This document shows, one piece after another, positions 1 to 9,815 of a DNA stretch of 64,000 bases; position 1 is the first letter of the stretch; the number at the start of each line of letters is the position of its first letter. Source of the stretch: Saprospiraceae bacterium (lineage in GTDB: Bacteria; Bacteroidota; Bacteroidia; Chitinophagales; Saprospiraceae); assembly GCA_016715985.1 (NCBI GenBank), contig JADJXD010000001.1, forward strand, positions 3,348,001-3,412,000, in the 5' to 3' direction. The translations under genes were made by a program, and so were the position numbers. Below the pieces are notes generated by a model. That model worked only from the letters and a program-made list of their open reading frames with translations, was not told the DNA's origin and did no database searches.

Positions 1-2
1 TC

Positions 3-3000
3 AATCCCCAGGGAAATTATAATTATTTTATAAGACCTGTAAGAATTGTGAATGGTAGCAATGTAGCTTATAATTTATGGACTCTTGATGAAGGTTGGCC
101 AGGAAAGGGTGCTCTCAATGCCACAGCACCTATTACTTCAATCCTCGACAACGGAGGAGTATCTGTAGATAAAGAATGGATGGTCATTGGTAAACCAGGA
201 GAAAACGGTTTTGGTACAACTCATATCTACAAGCATGAAAATTCAACATGGATAGAAAAACAATCGTTTCAAGCTGTCAGCCCAGTAAATTTTGGCTTTA
301 GTACTGACATCTCCGATAGTTTGCTTGTTGTGGGGGCTTTAACATTACCACCTAAGGGTGCCTTTAATGTTTATAAATTGGATGCAAATTCTGTATGGAA
401 TTTTTTTACATTTTATGCCGGCCACACAAATGATAACTCCCTCGGTAAAGATGTGGCCATTAGCAACAATAGAATAGCAGTTATGGGTAGTTATCAATTT
501 TGGACTCCCAGTCAAAATGTTTTTAAAAATTCATTGCGGGTTTTTGAAATTCCGCCTGGATGTAATTCCAGTTTTTGTGTTCTGGAAATTCCAGTGGATT
601 CTATTTACCTAACTGGAATGGAAAACTGGACCGTTGACCGAGCAGAATCAATAGACATTGTTGGAGAAGATATTTTTATCGGGTTTCCTAACGCAACAAA
701 TACATCAATTGGTGTTACAACGGGTTTAGTTGCACATTATAAGATTGAAGGGGGTATGGTAAGATTAAAACATATTATTCCTGGTAACGCTTCATTTCCT
801 GATTTATTTGGTTGGGATGTAGAAATGGCCAATGGTGTTTTGGCAATAGGAAGTGTGTATGGTGCTGCACCAAATGGAATACATGGCGGTAAAGTCACCT
901 TATATAGATTTGGCCCAATCAACAATAACCCATCAGCATGGTATGCATTTCAAACATTATATCCTGATGTACCTGTGCATCATGGATTTTTTGGACGTAC
1001 TATTAAAATGAATGGCAATAATCTTGCCATAAGTGAATATAACAGGCCAAATAATGGAAGTAATTTTTATTTATTTCAGAAAGATCCGTATTCAGATTTA
1101 TTTGAAATATTACAATCTCCCAATCCCGGCAACTCCAATTATAGGTCCGCATTTTTTGATAGTGGTTCACCGGACATATATCAAACCGGGTTCGGAAACA
1201 AATTTGATTTATCAGACAATCATCTTGCGATCGGATCAATATCCAATGTCTATCCATTCGATCTATTCCCTGTAAAGATCATTAACTTCACGGCTTCTGA
1301 TGGCACTTTTAACGACACAAAATTAAGTTGGAACATTGATGATTGTCTGGGCTGTCCGGCTGATTATATTGACTCCATCAGGGTCTATCGGGATGGGTCA
1401 TTGATTGCCCGGCTACCGGGCACTGCCACTTCTTTTTTTGATAATGCAGGCAATCTTTTGCCGGGTGTGCCTGAAGCTGTTTCAGGAAAAGAATATATCT
1501 ATGAAATAGCTGCAAAAATAAATGCTGATTTTGAATATGCTACTCCTAAATCCTTTGATACAGGCTATTCCAAGAGAAAAGGAAAATTTTCAGGTCAGGT
1601 ATTGGTGTTTGGCACGTCCAGTCCTGTGCCGGGAGTCACTATAAATCTGATGGGAGTGGACTCTACAGATTATACGACCTATGAGTACACTACGACAACG
1701 CTGTCAGATGGTACTTTTATCATCAATGATATCTATGTAGGAGGTGGGAATGGCATCATCTACATTGCTGAGGCAAGCTATCAGGATCATGAGATTATAG
1801 CAACCGGAGGAGATACCTATCTCTTTACACCCAATGCTTTTGAAAAAACCAATGTTTTATTTTTTGATCAGACAGCCTATCTGGTCACAGGGAGAATTTA
1901 CAGACAAGGCTCTCTCTGTAATCTGGAAAACATCATTGTTAATTATTATCAATCTATTAATGGGGTAGAAAGCTTCATGGATTCTACAAGAACAGATGTC
2001 AATGGATTTTATTCAATTGTTGTAATGCCCACCTTGAACAATCTCACGCAAATCAGGATCAGTGTGGATAATTTGCAGGAAAATCAAGAAGAGGGAGATA
2101 CTTCGTATGTGCAATACCAATTTTCTCCATCCAGTAAAATTTACAACAATTTCATAAATTTTGCTATCGTAAATAAGCAGGATTTTGTAGATACATTGAC
2201 TTATTCTATTACCTTGAGTGTAGAAAATACTTGTGGTAATGCCATCGCAAACCAGCCTATTTTAATAAGGATTGGCGATCTGGATGGTTGTTATGAATAT
2301 GAAGTGCAAACAGATGATTTCGGCTATATAAATTTAGATCTTCCACCCAAAAACTACATCATGGCAGTGACAGGTATTGTAGGATCAGGTGTCACCAACT
2401 ATGAGAATGCCGGTGTTGATTTTCTTAAAGCACGACCTGTTTTTTTAAATTTATTGGACATACATCAAGCGGCTGGAGATGACACTTTACCTTACATTGC
2501 TCCGGTAAAATTTGTATATCACAGAGCTGTAAGTTTTGCATACACTACTTCTTTTGACAGATTCTTATGTAATGACACGCAACAGCCTGCCATCATCAGG
2601 CAAGGTGACGGTCATTCCATCGATTTTATCTTATCAGAAAATCATCGGCCGGGAGAGAGTTGTGAGGTCAGTGAAGGATACCTTATCATCAGAAATAGCG
2701 GTGCCCAAAATGCCATTGAAACCATTTATTCACAAAACGGAAATTTTCCTACCTATGTATTCAGGGGTGGTCAACCAAATCTGGTACCACCGCATGTCTT
2801 TGCCATAAGTATCCAATATTTTTCTGATCAAGGCAGTTTATTGGGAGAGAAAATTATTCCGATAATAGTGGAAGGACAAAGGCAACTGCCCGGAACCGGG
2901 GTAATCACAGACGCACTGACCGATGATGGAGGAGACTTATTAATGCCTTTGTTGGTCTTACGGGATCCGCCGGGCGATGGCAGCTATTCTTCTATTCAAT

Positions 3001-6000
3001 CTGGGACAACTATAAATAAATCATTAGTATTTGATTCTGAATCATCTGGTAGTTTGGGATTTTTCCTGGATGGAGCAGCTGCTGGTGGAGGAATAGGTGG
3101 ATTCGCCACATTGGACGTAGGTGTAGGTGGCGGAAATACTGACAATTATTCAGCTGATTTTAGTTTCACTACATCACAGACTTTTGCAACAAGTGATTCA
3201 GAAGATGCTGTCGGCAGAGACGCCAATATCATCGTCGGAGCAGGTGTCAGTAGTTTGTACGGTCTTTCACAAAGTCTGACTTTCGAAAATAATTGTATTC
3301 CTAAAAAAGAAGAAAAGGTTACTTTTGGAATTGGAGGATTTAACACCACCTTTGGCTATACCGTTAGATTCATTGAAAATCTCATACAAGAATATAAATC
3401 AGACTCAATCGAAGTAGAGATGGATGTGATAACACTAAGCAGACCGGACGGAAGCATATATACTAAAGACGAAGCGAGATTATATTTTGCGTCTAAAATA
3501 GAGTCATGGCAACAAATGCTTCACTATCATGATGTAGAAACTGTACCACATTATGTGCTTTGCAATGATTTTAGCTACAGAGACAGTCTATCAGCCAGTG
3601 CAATAGCGCTCTATGATCAATGGCGGAATGGATTCTGTAACATGATTGGACATTATGAAGGTGAATCATTTGTAATGGATGAAAGTATAGAATGGACGCC
3701 GGCAATCGTTGCGGCATATAACAATACCATTGCATTTACGGATGAAATAAAGGGATATTATCTCAATCCCATAGATGACGGAGATCTGGGTTTATCTAAT
3801 AAAGAGATTACCGCCAATAATCTGAGCGTAACCAATCAATACCACAATACATTGGGAAATCTGGCAAAATCTGCAGAAGTCTTTGATTTTTCCGGTGGGG
3901 TTAATTTTGATAGAACCGTTACCACTCAACAATCCAGTTCGACGTCAAAGTCATTTTCAAGATTCTTCTATTTAGATGCTGCATTTGGATTTTATGTCAA
4001 TAAAAAATTAAGTTTTGGAATAGCAGTGATTAAAAATGTGATTGATATAGAAGCTAAAATAGGAGCGAGAATAAGAACGAACGCATCAATAAGTATCTCA
4101 AAATCTCAGGCAGAGTCAAATGAAGCCACTATCAGCTACCATATATATGATGATGATCCGGAAGATCAGATAGCCTTTATTGCACTGCAGGCACCGCTTC
4201 AGGATCAGACGCCATTTTTTATCAGATTGGGTGGTTTGAGCAGTTGTCCGCAGGAAGAGGCACTTACTGTAAATCAGGACAATGCACCGTTATTGATTGA
4301 CGACCCTGAAATGAGTGTCATCATAGATCCGGTGAGTGGCGCTTCTACCGCTAATCCGCCACCTGTATATGATGTCGCCATAGGTAATGCGGCCATTTTT
4401 CAAGTCAAACTATCACAAGTTAACGGACCTACCAATTTAACAAGAGATGCAACCGTATTTTTGGATTTGGTTAGTAATCCTAATGGGGCTATTATTAAGA
4501 TTGGAGGAAGTGATCTCAATATTGTATCCCCTACATTCAGTCTGCCTGCTACAGGCTCTATCCTTCAGTCCTTAACTGTTGAGAGGCCACTAGGCACACC
4601 TTTTTATAATTTCAGTGGTTTGAGAATTGGCATTCGGCCAGCTTGCGGTGGTGAAGCTAAGTATATCACCCTGGATGTCCATTTTGCATCACCGTGTAGC
4701 AATGTGTCTATCACCAAACCATTTGATGGTCTTGTCGTCCGCAGGATTAATCCGAATATTCCAAACAACAGAGAAGTTATTCCGATAGAAATCAGGGATT
4801 ATCAGTCAGCCAACCAAAACCTGGCTCATATTCAATTACAATACAAAAGAATTGGTGCAGGCTTAGATTGGCAAAATGTACCCGGCGGTCTGATCAACAG
4901 ACAAACTTTATTCATTTCGGATGCAGGATTAGCCAATGGACAAGATCCACTCTATCTTTATGAATGGGATATCACAGGCAATTATAATTTATATCCGGAT
5001 GGCGATTACAGGATACGGGCCCTGGCATTTTGTGGTGTGAATGGGGTGGAATACAGCAATGAAAGTCAGATTACTTTAGCTAGATCGTCTCTATTGGTAA
5101 CTGGCTACCCGGAACCAGCAGATGGGATTTGGACACCGGGAGATGAAATATCTGTTTCTTACAGCACGGATATTGATTGTGGCATTCTGAATGTAACGGA
5201 TAGCATACAAAATTATGTAACCCTGATGGATCTTACCACCATGATGCCGGTAGCGTTTACTCATATATGTCAAAACAATAAATTAACGCTGATACCTGTT
5301 GGCCCAATGAGTTTATACGATGGTCATGAATTGAGAGCTACTTACAATAACATTAAAAATATTGTAGGTAACATTGCTCAAAATGTGATTTGGGATTTTA
5401 ATGTGGTCACGCAACAAGTGGATTGGGCAGAGGATGTAATTAATGTGACGATTTATGAAAATGAGATCAAGACCATCCATACTGCTTTATTTAATACAGC
5501 AGGTATGATTGTAAACGGTCTTACTCTTTCAGGAAATCAGCCTTGGCTATCGGCTAATCCGGCTTTTGGATCCACTTTTGGTGTACCTGTAAACGGGTCA
5601 AATGTAGCATTTACTTTTGATGGTAATAATTTGGTAGCAGGGAATTATACAACGACTGTAACCGTAAATGGTATGATGGGTAGAAGCCCATCGTTAATTG
5701 TGAATGTCCAAGTCATTAAACCTATACCTACTTACCCGATTGATCCTTCTTTTACAGATTCTATGACCTTGGTTGCCAATTGGAGTTTTTTAAATCCTTA
5801 TAATCCAAGTACAGATTTAAATGACATCATTCAGGTATATAAAGATGGACAATTCAGAGGTCAGGGACAATTACAAAATCAAGGTTCATTCTATTTTGCC
5901 AACATCAAGATATTCGGTAATGCTTCAGATGAGGGCGAATTGCTCGATTTTGTGATATGGAATTCAGACGAAGGCATTGCTTATCAACCTGTGTTTAATT

Positions 6001-6722
6001 CGACTTGGTTACCTATACCTTTTCAAGGAGGTCCCGGATCTGCAAGGGGTCAATTGAGTAATCCGGAGATCCTCAGAGTTGACAATGATATTTATCAATT
6101 CAGAAGGAAAATTTTTGTGGACAGTATGAATGTCAATGGAATAAAGGATGGATTGTCATGGGCTACTGCCTTCAATAAACTGGAGGATGGGATAGCCATT
6201 GCAAATGCATCTGACACCATATGGATAGCCAAAGGTACCTACTACCCATCTGTAGGAGACAGGAATGCCAGTTATATCGTTGATAAGTCAATTGCTATAC
6301 TTGGAGGCTTCCAAAACGGGATGACCAGCCCAAGTCAGCGGACAGGAAATGACGAAACCAAACTTTCCGGAAATATTGGGATAAAGACCACAAATTCGGA
6401 TAATTCTTACCATGTAATGGAAACTTCCGGAACCGGAATTTTATTGGATAGGATAACCATAAGGGATGGTATGGCTGATGGATTAACGGATAATAATGAT
6501 AGCGGAAGTTGCTTATACAATACAGGGACAATAACCCTTACTAACTGTATAATGGATAAAGGCGCTGCAACTGTCAGAGGAACACTGATGTACAATTCCG
6601 GAAATATTTCTATTAATGGTGGAGTTTTCTATATTCCTACCGGAGGAACGATTTCCAATATATACAATTCAAATGGGGCAACTATTACGATATCTCAAAA
6701 TGTTTCGATTTTGAAAAATTAA
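3..6722 (+). CDS. Giant multidomain surface protein, 5' end outside window
   Basis: The reading frame is open back to base 3, so the gene starts upstream of the window; at least 2239 codons are present. In order I see: beta-propeller-like FG-GAP repeats (about the first 400 residues, recurring VAISNNRIAVMG and GVLAIGS type strands), a fibronectin-III-like segment (about 425-500), a carboxypeptidase-regulatory-like beta domain (about 520-600), a long Ser/Gly-rich middle, Ig-like and BACON-like segments (about 1690-1900), and a terminal parallel beta-helix segment beginning near DGLSWATAFNKLEDGI (about 2040 to the end). Such architectures are typical of secreted or cell-surface adhesins. It ends right after the beta-helix strands without a recognisable T9SS sorting domain, and a terminator follows at once, so there is no sign of a frameshifted tail. 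Substrate and partner are unknown. Confidence 0.75.
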   Translation, partial: NPQGNYNYFIRPVRIVNGSNVAYNLWTLDEGWPGKGALNATAPITSILDNGGVSVDKEWMVIGKPGENGFGTTHIYKHENSTWIEKQSFQAVSPVNFGFSTDISDSLLVVGALTLPPKGAFNVYKLDANSVWNFFTFYAGHTNDNSLGKDVAISNNRIAVMGSYQFWTPSQNVFKNSLRVFEIPPGCNSSFCVLEIPVDSIYLTGMENWTVDRAESIDIVGEDIFIGFPNATNTSIGVTTGLVAHYKIEGGMVRLKHIIPGNASFPDLFGWDVEMANGVLAIGSVYGAAPNGIHGGKVTLYRFGPINNNPSAWYAFQTLYPDVPVHHGFFGRTIKMNGNNLAISEYNRPNNGSNFYLFQKDPYSDLFEILQSPNPGNSNYRSAFFDSGSPDIYQTGFGNKFDLSDNHLAIGSISNVYPFDLFPVKIINFTASDGTFNDTKLSWNIDDCLGCPADYIDSIRVYRDGSLIARLPGTATSFFDNAGNLLPGVPEAVSGKEYIYEIAAKINADFEYATPKSFDTGYSKRKGKFSGQVLVFGTSSPVPGVTINLMGVDSTDYTTYEYTTTTLSDGTFIINDIYVGGGNGIIYIAEASYQDHEIIATGGDTYLFTPNAFEKTNVLFFDQTAYLVTGRIYRQGSLCNLENIIVNYYQSINGVESFMDSTRTDVNGFYSIVVMPTLNNLTQIRISVDNLQENQEEGDTSYVQYQFSPSSKIYNNFINFAIVNKQDFVDTLTYSITLSVENTCGNAIANQPILIRIGDLDGCYEYEVQTDDFGYINLDLPPKNYIMAVTGIVGSGVTNYENAGVDFLKARPVFLNLLDIHQAAGDDTLPYIAPVKFVYHRAVSFAYTTSFDRFLCNDTQQPAIIRQGDGHSIDFILSENHRPGESCEVSEGYLIIRNSGAQNAIETIYSQNGNFPTYVFRGGQPNLVPPHVFAISIQYFSDQGSLLGEKIIPIIVEGQRQLPGTGVITDALTDDGGDLLMPLLVLRDPPGDGSYSSIQSGTTINKSLVFDSESSGSLGFFLDGAAAGGGIGGFATLDVGVGGGNTDNYSADFSFTTSQTFATSDSEDAVGRDANIIVGAGVSSLYGLSQSLTFENNCIPKKEEKVTFGIGGFNTTFGYTVRFIENLIQEYKSDSIEVEMDVITLSRPDGSIYTKDEARLYFASKIESWQQMLHYHDVETVPHYVLCNDFSYRDSLSASAIALYDQWRNGFCNMIGHYEGESFVMDESIEWTPAIVAAYNNTIAFTDEIKGYYLNPIDDGDLGLSNKEITANNLSVTNQYHNTLGNLAKSAEVFDFSGGVNFDRTVTTQQSSSTSKSFSRFFYLDAAFGFYVNKKLSFGIAVIKNVIDIEAKIGARIRTNASISISKSQAESNEATISYHIYDDDPEDQIAFIALQAPLQDQTPFFIRLGGLSSCPQEEALTVNQDNAPLLIDDPEMSVIIDPVSGASTANPPPVYDVAIGNAAIFQVKLSQVNGPTNLTRDATVFLDLVSNPNGAIIKIGGSDLNIVSPTFSLPATGSILQSLTVERPLGTPFYNFSGLRIGIRPACGGEAKYITLDVHFASPCSNVSITKPFDGLVVRRINPNIPNNREVIPIEIRDYQSANQNLAHIQLQYKRIGAGLDWQNVPGGLINRQTLFISDAGLANGQDPLYLYEWDITGNYNLYPDGDYRIRALAFCGVNGVEYSNESQITLARSSLLVTGYPEPADGIWTPGDEISVSYSTDIDCGILNVTDSIQNYVTLMDLTTMMPVAFTHICQNNKLTLIPVGPMSLYDGHELRATYNNIKNIVGNIAQNVIWDFNVVTQQVDWAEDVINVTIYENEIKTIHTALFNTAGMIVNGLTLSGNQPWLSANPAFGSTFGVPVNGSNVAFTFDGNNLVAGNYTTTVTVNGMMGRSPSLIVNVQVIKPIPTYPIDPSFTDSMTLVANWSFLNPYNPSTDLNDIIQVYKDGQFRGQGQLQNQGSFYFANIKIFGNASDEGELLDFVIWNSDEGIAYQPVFNSTWLPIPFQGGPGSARGQLSNPEILRVDNDIYQFRRKIFVDSMNVNGIKDGLSWATAFNKLEDGIAIANASDTIWIAKGTYYPSVGDRNASYIVDKSIAILGGFQNGMTSPSQRTGNDETKLSGNIGIKTTNSDNSYHVMETSGTGILLDRITIRDGMADGLTDNNDSGSCLYNTGTITLTNCIMDKGAATVRGTLMYNSGNISINGGVFYIPTGGTISNIYNSNGATITISQNVSILKN

Positions 6723-6745
6723 GTAGTAGATCACAGATAGGGTTT

Positions 6746-6786
6746 AAAAAGGTGTGCCTTCCGATTGAGGAGGGCATGCCTTTTTT
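6746..6786 (+). terminator. Rho-independent terminator after the giant surface gene
   Basis: The arms GGTGTGCC (6751-6758) and GGCATGCC (6773-6780) pair with two G-T wobbles, flanked by an A-run before and a run of six T after. It sits 24 nt past the stop codon. Confidence 0.75.
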
Positions 6787-6808
6787 AATGAGTTTTATTA
6801 TTCCCTGC

Positions 6809-6889
6809 TGGCGCAAGTTTCAGTCTTTTTCAAGCCTGATAAATGCAACTTGTGCCAAATAGCTCTGCTGGGCGTAGGTTTTGCCTACG
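6809..6889. repeat. Two adjacent inverted repeats in intergenic DNA
   Basis: The first stem pairs TGGCGCAAGTT (6809-6819) with AACTTGTGCCA (6847-6857), one G-T wobble. The second pairs CGTAGG (6873-6878) with CCTACG (6884-6889). The block lies between the terminator of the giant gene and the convergent ftsE stop, so it could act as a second terminator or be a dispersed palindromic element. Confidence 0.5.
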
Positions 6890-6927
6890 ACTAAGTGATG
6901 CCAAATTTTTATTTGATGACTTAAAAA

Positions 6928-7584
6928 TTACACTTCCTCCAGCCTTCCCTCGGCACATTTATATACTCTGGCAGGAAATTTTGAAATCAATCTGTAATCA
7001 TGTGTCGCAATGATAATAGATGTGCCGAATTCTCTCGATAGTCTGTTGAGCAGGTAAAGTATCTCGTCACTCGTATCCGGGTCGAGATTACCGGTGGGTT
7101 CGTCCGCTATGATGACGGGAGGATTGTTAAGTAGTGCTCTGGCGATAACTACCCGTTGCTGTTCACCGCCGGAGAGTTGATGGACAGGCTTTTTTTCATA
7201 TCCGTTGAGTCCCACCATACCCAATACTTCAACTACCCGCTGAACCATCTGATTACGGTCTTTCCAGCCGGTAGCTTCCAGGATATACATGAGATTCCGA
7301 CCGACGGTCCAATGTTCAAATAGTATAAAATCCTGAAAAACCATGCCTATTTTACGTCTTAGGGCAGGAATTTCCTTTTGGCGTAGGTTGTTGAGATCAT
7401 AATCTACGACGATTGCCTGACCACTTTTTACTGGAAGCTGTCCGTAAATAGTTTTTAAGAAACTGGTTTTACCGCTACCGGATTTGCCGATAATATAGCA
7501 GGATTCAGCCGGTGCTAAGTTGAAATGGATTTTGTTCAAGACAATAAGATCACCCTGATAAATATCCACCCCTTCAAATTTCAT
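6928..7584 (-). CDS. ftsE: FtsE-like ABC transporter ATP-binding protein
   Basis: A 218-aa ABC ATPase with all the motifs: Walker A GKSGSGKTS, Q-loop VFQDF, signature LSGGEQQR, Walker B VIIADEP and switch His in ATHD. The sequence type matches FtsE, the ATPase partner of FtsX that links septal peptidoglycan hydrolysis to division at the inner membrane. I chose the ATG at 7584 because the FtsE fold begins with MKFEGVDIYQ; a GTG six codons upstream (7602) is also possible. No ftsX is adjacent. The assignment to FtsE rather than a LolD-type ATPase rests on overall sequence feel, so the exact subfamily is less certain than the ABC call. Confidence 0.8.
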   Translation of the reverse strand: MKFEGVDIYQGDLIVLNKIHFNLAPAESCYIIGKSGSGKTSFLKTIYGQLPVKSGQAIVVDYDLNNLRQKEIPALRRKIGMVFQDFILFEHWTVGRNLMYILEATGWKDRNQMVQRVVEVLGMVGLNGYEKKPVHQLSGGEQQRVVIARALLNNPPVIIADEPTGNLDPDTSDEILYLLNRLSREFGTSIIIATHDYRLISKFPARVYKCAEGRLEEV

Positions 7585-7617
7585 CACTAAAGACTTGTTC
7601 ACGCAGTAAAATTTTCA

Positions 7618-7625
7618 CAAAAGTA
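7618..7625 (-). promoter_or_regulatory. Bacteroidota -7 element before ftsE
   Basis: On the minus strand the sequence reads TACTTTTG, fitting TAnnTTTG. A transcript would start near 7611. I see no good -33 TTTG. Confidence 0.35.
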
Positions 7626-7726
7626 CATATTTATTAATTAGTAATTTGTAATTCAGTCAATTCATTGTAACGTTTATATGATTTATACTACCGGACTCAT
7701 TTTTGCCTAAACCTGAAAAATGCAAT

Positions 7727-7735
7727 TAACTTTGC
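7727..7735 (+). promoter_or_regulatory. Bacteroidota promoter before the FkbM gene
   Basis: TAACTTTGC fits the -7 consensus TAnnTTTGC. TTTTG at 7701-7705 can serve as the -33 element with a 21-nt spacer. The start ATG lies 25 nt downstream. Confidence 0.6.
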
Positions 7736-7759
7736 AGAATAATTGAATACAGTATAGAA

Positions 7760-8452
7760 ATGAATAAGGGGGCCATCAGATTATATCAGAAATGTAAACA
7801 AAAAAATTACCGGCCAAAAAAAATATGTGAAGTAGGTGTCTTCCTACCGGAAGAGTCCAATGTTCTGGGATTTATAAAAGATGATATTCCGACTACACTG
7901 ATTGAGGCTGATCCTATATATGCACAGAATATCAGAACATATTTTGAAGACCGAAAGAATGTAGAAGTTGTAGAAGCGGCTGTATTTGATTATCGCGGAA
8001 CCGTAGAATTATGTCGTCGGGCATCTTCAACTTTTATCAGCCAGCTATCTTCCAGCCCTGCATTGGTCAATGATCGGTATGAAGTGAAAGGAGAAGATAT
8101 TTTTACTGTGAAATCCATTGTTTTTGATGATGTAGATAAAGGAGCATTTGATCTCGTAAGCATTGACATTGAAGGCGCAGAATGGTATGTAATCAAAAAT
8201 ATGGTGAGCAGACCGGACATATTATCTATAGAAACGCATGGAAAGTATTACATCAATCCGCAAATGGAACTGATATCTGATTGGCTGAATAAAAATAAAT
8301 ATCAATTGTGGTATAAAGATGACAGCGACTCAGTATATATCAAAATGGGGTTGTTTCCAATTACTTCACTAGAGAAACTAAGCATCACCGGTAAAAATTT
8401 GCAGCTAAAGCTTCATCAGGTGAAGAAGTTTTTTAAAAATATTTGGAGTTGA
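7760..8452 (+). CDS. FkbM-family methyltransferase
   Basis: A 230-aa class I SAM-dependent methyltransferase. The first SAM motif is CEVGVFLPEE near residue 25, the acidic end of strand 2 is IEADP near 50, and the FkbM-type signature SIDIEGAEW lies at about 134-142. The C-terminal third is variable, as usual for this family. FkbM proteins O-methylate sugars or small metabolites, but no sugar-synthesis neighbours are present to suggest a substrate. The gene is monocistronic with its own promoter and converges on the helicase gene. Confidence 0.8.
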   Translation: MNKGAIRLYQKCKQKNYRPKKICEVGVFLPEESNVLGFIKDDIPTTLIEADPIYAQNIRTYFEDRKNVEVVEAAVFDYRGTVELCRRASSTFISQLSSSPALVNDRYEVKGEDIFTVKSIVFDDVDKGAFDLVSIDIEGAEWYVIKNMVSRPDILSIETHGKYYINPQMELISDWLNKNKYQLWYKDDSDSVYIKMGLFPITSLEKLSITGKNLQLKLHQVKKFFKNIWS

Positions 8453-8477
8453 GTTGATTGATATACAGATTGTAATC

Positions 8478-9815
8478 TTATTTCTTCTTTTTGCTTTTTT
8501 GTCCCCGTGACTTTGGTTTTCCGTACTTCGCGTGCATTTTGTCTGAATATCTGATTTTGGCATTCACTTTTTTGTTTTTTGCCTTTTTTTCGTGAAATGC
8601 AGAACCTGAAGTTGGAATAACAGGAATTTTGGCAAGTATATTTTTCATCCTGATTTCAGGAAGTTCAGCGTCAATGAGTTCTTCTGATATTTCCAGATTT
8701 TCAGGATTAGAAGAGATATTTACTTTCATATCCATCAGTCCTTCTATCGCTTCAAAATCACTTTTTTCATAGTCAGCAACCAGGGCAATGGCGTTACCTG
8801 TTTGACCGGCTCTACCCGTTCTTCCTATCCGGTGTATGTAATTGAGCGGATCATCCGGAATATCAAAATTGATCACGTGCGAAACACCTGCTACATCCAA
8901 ACCTCTTGCGATGATGTCAGTGGCCAATAGTATCCTGATTTCTCCGCTTTTAAAATCTTCCACTGCTTTGAATCTGGCATTCTGACTTTTATTGGAGTGG
9001 ATGACGGACATTTCTGATTCAAAATTAGTCATCAGTCTATCTTCAACCAAATCTGCCATGGCTTTGGTTGAAACAAACATCAGCACTTTATTTAGCTCAG
9101 GATTTTTTAATAAAATTTGGACGAAACTTATTTTTGTATTGAAATTGGGTAATAAAAATGCGGATTGTTCAATCTGGTCAATCGGTGATCCTACCGGAGC
9201 GGCTTCTATTCTTTCCGGTTGCTTAAAATATTCGTCTATTATCACTTGTATATCTTCTGTTAAAGTCGCCGAAAACATGAGATTCTGTCTTTTAGCCGGA
9301 AGCATTTCCAGAATGGTGTGGAGTTGATGTCTGAATCCCTGGTCCAGCATTTCATCTACTTCATCTATGACCAATCGTTTGATTGATTTTAGTTTCAGTG
9401 TTCCATGATAAACAAGATCCATCAGCCTGCCCGGTGTGCCAACGATAATATCTGCTCCGAGATCTACTTCTCCGGCTTGTGTATTGAGATTTGTACCACC
9501 ATAAACTCCTACTGCTACAACATTCAGATAGGTTGATAATTTTTTTACCTCTTCTGTGACCTGTACTACCAGTTCTCTTGTTGGAACAATGATCAATACC
9601 TGTGGATGTCTTTCTTTTGAGAATTTCCACAATCGGAGACAAGGCAACAGATATGCAAATGTTTTACCCGTTCCGGTCTGAGCTATTCCCAATACATCAC
9701 GTCCGGACATGATGACAGGAAATGCTCTGCTCTGTATGGTGGTAGGCTCGGTAAAGCCTGATTCATTGAGTGCATTCTGGAGGGCATTGCCCAGATTCAT
9801 ATCCTGAAAAGTCAT
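8478..9815 (-). CDS. DEAD-box ATP-dependent RNA helicase (RhlE-like)
   Basis: A 445-aa two-domain helicase: Q-motif region near 24-29 (PTTIQ), Walker A AQTGTGKT (45-52), PTREL (about 83), motif II as DEVD rather than DEAD, SAT motif III (about 182), and motif VI HRIGRTGRAG (about 330). A short Lys/Arg-rich tail closes the protein and probably binds RNA non-specifically. Proteins of this type unwind short duplexes in ribosome assembly, mRNA decay and cold adaptation. DEVD variants are known and ATPase-competent, so the change does not by itself predict loss of function. The gene stands alone, with a -7 element 20 nt before the start. Confidence 0.93.
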   Translation of the reverse strand: MTFQDMNLGNALQNALNESGFTEPTTIQSRAFPVIMSGRDVLGIAQTGTGKTFAYLLPCLRLWKFSKERHPQVLIIVPTRELVVQVTEEVKKLSTYLNVVAVGVYGGTNLNTQAGEVDLGADIIVGTPGRLMDLVYHGTLKLKSIKRLVIDEVDEMLDQGFRHQLHTILEMLPAKRQNLMFSATLTEDIQVIIDEYFKQPERIEAAPVGSPIDQIEQSAFLLPNFNTKISFVQILLKNPELNKVLMFVSTKAMADLVEDRLMTNFESEMSVIHSNKSQNARFKAVEDFKSGEIRILLATDIIARGLDVAGVSHVINFDIPDDPLNYIHRIGRTGRAGQTGNAIALVADYEKSDFEAIEGLMDMKVNISSNPENLEISEELIDAELPEIRMKNILAKIPVIPTSGSAFHEKKAKNKKVNAKIRYSDKMHAKYGKPKSRGQKSKKKK

